Positions 8,891 through 10,275 of a stretch of 10,275 bases of DNA are shown here, piece by piece. The notes beneath the pieces are model-generated. The model was not told where the DNA came from, made no database searches, and saw nothing but the letters and a program-made list of their open reading frames with translations. Made by a program: the position numbers and the translations under genes. Every line of letters begins with the position of its first letter. Within the stretch, counting starts at the first letter, position 1. Source of the stretch: Flammula alnicola (lineage: Eukaryota; Basidiomycota; Agaricomycetes; Agaricales; Strophariaceae); NCBI GenBank assembly GCA_015499995.1, contig JADNRV010000859.1, positions 1 through 10,275 on the forward strand. The letters are read 5' to 3'.

Positions 8891-8956
8891 GACGATTGGT
8901 TCTGGAGGCTTGTTGAACGTTGAGCACTGAGTCTGAGTGCCTGGCCTGAACGTTGA
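8871..8956. repeat. Three copies of AACGTTGA in the NACHT gene leader
   Basis: The octamer AACGTTGA occurs at 8871-8878, 8916-8923 and 8949-8956; the last two extend to a shared TGAACGTTGA and are 33 bp apart. One copy lies in the proposed leader intron and two in the upstream leader exon or promoter. The core AACGTT is palindromic, as expected for a dimeric regulator site, but no specific factor can be named. Confidence 0.3.
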
Positions 8957-8973
8957 ATGCCACGTTCGAACAT

Positions 8974-9840
8974 TTGAACTGCCGTACTTATGCACCGCCC
9001 GCCTGCCTCACCAACTTGGTCGGAATCAACGGAACGCGAGAACATTTGGGTCATTACACCGTCGGTGCCTGAAATGCTGTGGGAAACAAAACACGCTTGC
9101 TGTTCTGAACAACCTTTGCCACTCGTCACTATCTGAGATATATCCCTAATGCTCTAATGTCGACATTCATAGGTGTCTACAGCCATATGCACACCTTCCA
9201 CCAATGGCACATCGATCGCGATTACTTTACATAGCTTCAATTTGCACTCTAGCACTGACACCGCCACTTGCATAAGCCGAGGAAGAGAACTTCTGGGCGT
9301 TGGACTGAGGAAATATCCAGTGTTATCCACCCACAGATGTGAGTGTTGTCCTTTGCAACAAAATGTTTCCACCTTGTGTGTTTGCTGAAGAAATTTCGTG
9401 ATTTGATGAAGGCGGGTGCACCTGAGTACAGTATATGCTCCGTCCGATGGAATACACTCCGTACACAAAAGAACATCGAGGAGGTCGATATGACTCCCAC
9501 AGACGTGAACAAGACCTGTAGGTCGAACGGCTGAGGTTTGTTTTCCAATCCTGAATTGTCGTCTAAATTCACGGATGTGGCAGGGACTTGTGAGAAAATG
9601 CATGAACACACCATTCCTTCGCCGATGGAAGCGTCCCTGCTGACACTTTGAGCTCCATGTGACCTATGTCAGCTATGTAGTCCTTACTTTGCATCGGTCA
9701 ACTTATCCATGCGAATAGTGGCATGGCCAGACAATGCTCTTTAACGTTCGTGTGAGTCACTTGTTGAGGTCAGTGGTGATATTGTCAACTACCTTATGAC
9801 CCGTTCTAAAGACGAGTCATTACAGTTCCCCCCTGTGTCG
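8974..9840. other. No supported gene; long minus-strand frame of doubtful status
   Basis: About 870 bp upstream of the NACHT gene. A 151-codon minus frame (9609-9154) starts only with GTG and overlaps another 121-codon frame, which is near chance expectation for this window. It is rich in Cys and Leu and shows no family motif. A good-looking intron pair (GTAAGG donor near 9688, CAGCAG acceptor near 9637, about 51 bp) could feed into this frame, so a poorly conserved multi-exon gene starting at 9942 cannot be excluded. The part nearest 8974 probably contains the NACHT promoter, though no TATA box stands out. Confidence 0.3.
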
Positions 9841-9942
9841 TTACACATGCCGGCAGTGAAAGTCATTAGTATGCTTTTCGATATGCCGGGTGAGAGCGCG
9901 GATGGCGAGCAGCTCATCCTGGAAGTCTAAGTCAGCCTCCAT
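9841..9942 (-). CDS. Small ORF or first exon, 33 aa
   Basis: ATG at 9942-9940, TAA at 9843-9841. The product begins MEADLDFQDELLAIRALTRH and then has EKHT and a His/Cys-containing end. The first 25 residues read like a charged amphipathic helix with Leu/Ile spacing, which looks more protein-like than a random frame. A TATATAAATA element lies 63 bp upstream. The last codons overlap a possible donor (CAT|GTGTAA at 9846), so this may be the first exon of a spliced gene running left. Downstream exons could not be fixed: acceptor ends at 9806 or 9789 both lead to stops within 4 or 16 codons. No family is recognised. Confidence 0.3.
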   Translation of the reverse strand: MEADLDFQDELLAIRALTRHIEKHTNDFHCRHV

Positions 9943-10005
9943 TAATGATATAACAACATAACTTTTTCAGGGTAGTCCCAGCGATGTTATCGCGAAGCCT
10001 CCAGA

Positions 10006-10015
10006 TATTTATATA
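10006..10015 (-). promoter_or_regulatory. TATA-like element upstream of the 33-codon ORF
   Basis: The minus strand reads TATATAAATA. It is 63 bp upstream of the ATG at 9942, a normal spacing for a fungal core promoter with a short leader. It is the best TATA match in the right-hand third of the window. Confidence 0.4.
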
Positions 10016-10275
10016 GGAAAAAGGACGAGATAGGAGATGCCGGAAGTGCTGCTGGGCCTCATTTGAACATGAGCATACGAATTCAAGGCGTACGATTTGC
10101 TAGTATGGTACGTGCTATCAGAGTCCGCTTTCATGGTACAAACTTAAAGCAATCAGCTTCACTCGGCAGGGTATTTGTGTCGAACAGACGGTACACTGCT
10201 GCCCACGCTCACCAGAACGGACTGTGAAACTTCCGGGAATTCCAGCGTGAAATTCTTTCTTTATTGCTGAACAGT
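10016..10275. other. Right-edge region, unassigned
   Basis: Contains a 52-codon plus-strand ORF (10069-10227) beginning MSIRIQGVRFASMVRAIRVR. It is rich in Arg, Ser and Ala with no acidic residues, which resembles a mitochondrial presequence, but it is short enough to be chance. On the minus strand this stretch would be promoter for the 33-codon ORF. Nothing else is recognised. Confidence 0.25.

Noticed and set aside
9154..9609. 151-codon minus-strand frame as a gene
   Set aside because: GTG-only start, near chance length for this window, no motif, and competing frames; kept only as an uncertain region.

Overview
The window looks like nuclear DNA of a basidiomycete fungus, most likely an Agaricomycete. 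Three things support this. The main genes are broken by many short spliceosomal introns (49-59 bp in one gene, 56-68 bp in the other), with GT donors, AG acceptors and frequent CTAAY/CTGAY branch-like motifs. The minus-strand gene encodes a NACHT NTPase of the type that is heavily expanded in mushroom-forming fungi. The first 200 bases hold the start of a Tyr/Gly/His-rich small protein of a kind often seen in basidiomycetes. No bacterial operon, CRISPR array, tRNA, rRNA or intact transposon was seen.

Layout. 1-200 (minus): 5' end of a low-complexity YGQ/His-rich protein running off the left edge, with a TATA box 48 bp upstream of its ATG. 201-1866: no convincing gene. 1867-2590 (minus): weak candidate for a two-exon hypothetical gene, divergent from the next gene. 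2614-6300 (plus): a complete 17-exon gene for a 936-residue membrane-anchored amidohydrolase, reconstructed exon by exon; it includes exons of only 12 and 23 nt. 6301-6503: short convergent spacer. 6504-8763 (minus): a complete four-exon gene for a 691-residue NACHT (NLR-like) protein without C-terminal repeats, with a likely intron and a small upstream ORF in its 5' leader. 8974-9840: no supported gene. 9841-9942 (minus): 33-codon ORF or first exon behind a TATA-like element. The rest to 10275 is unassigned.

The two large genes are convergent, with 203 bp between their stop codons. They do not obviously belong to one pathway: one is a secretory-pathway or surface metal hydrolase of unknown substrate, the other a cytoplasmic STAND-type NTPase of the kind linked to fungal non-self recognition and cell death. 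The most interesting feature is internal to the hydrolase. Its C-terminal half looks like a second copy of the amidohydrolase fold in which every expected metal ligand has been replaced, so the protein appears to be an enzyme fused to its own pseudo-enzyme copy. I saw no clear sign of a wholly new multi-gene system; most novelty here is at the level of gene structure and protein architecture.
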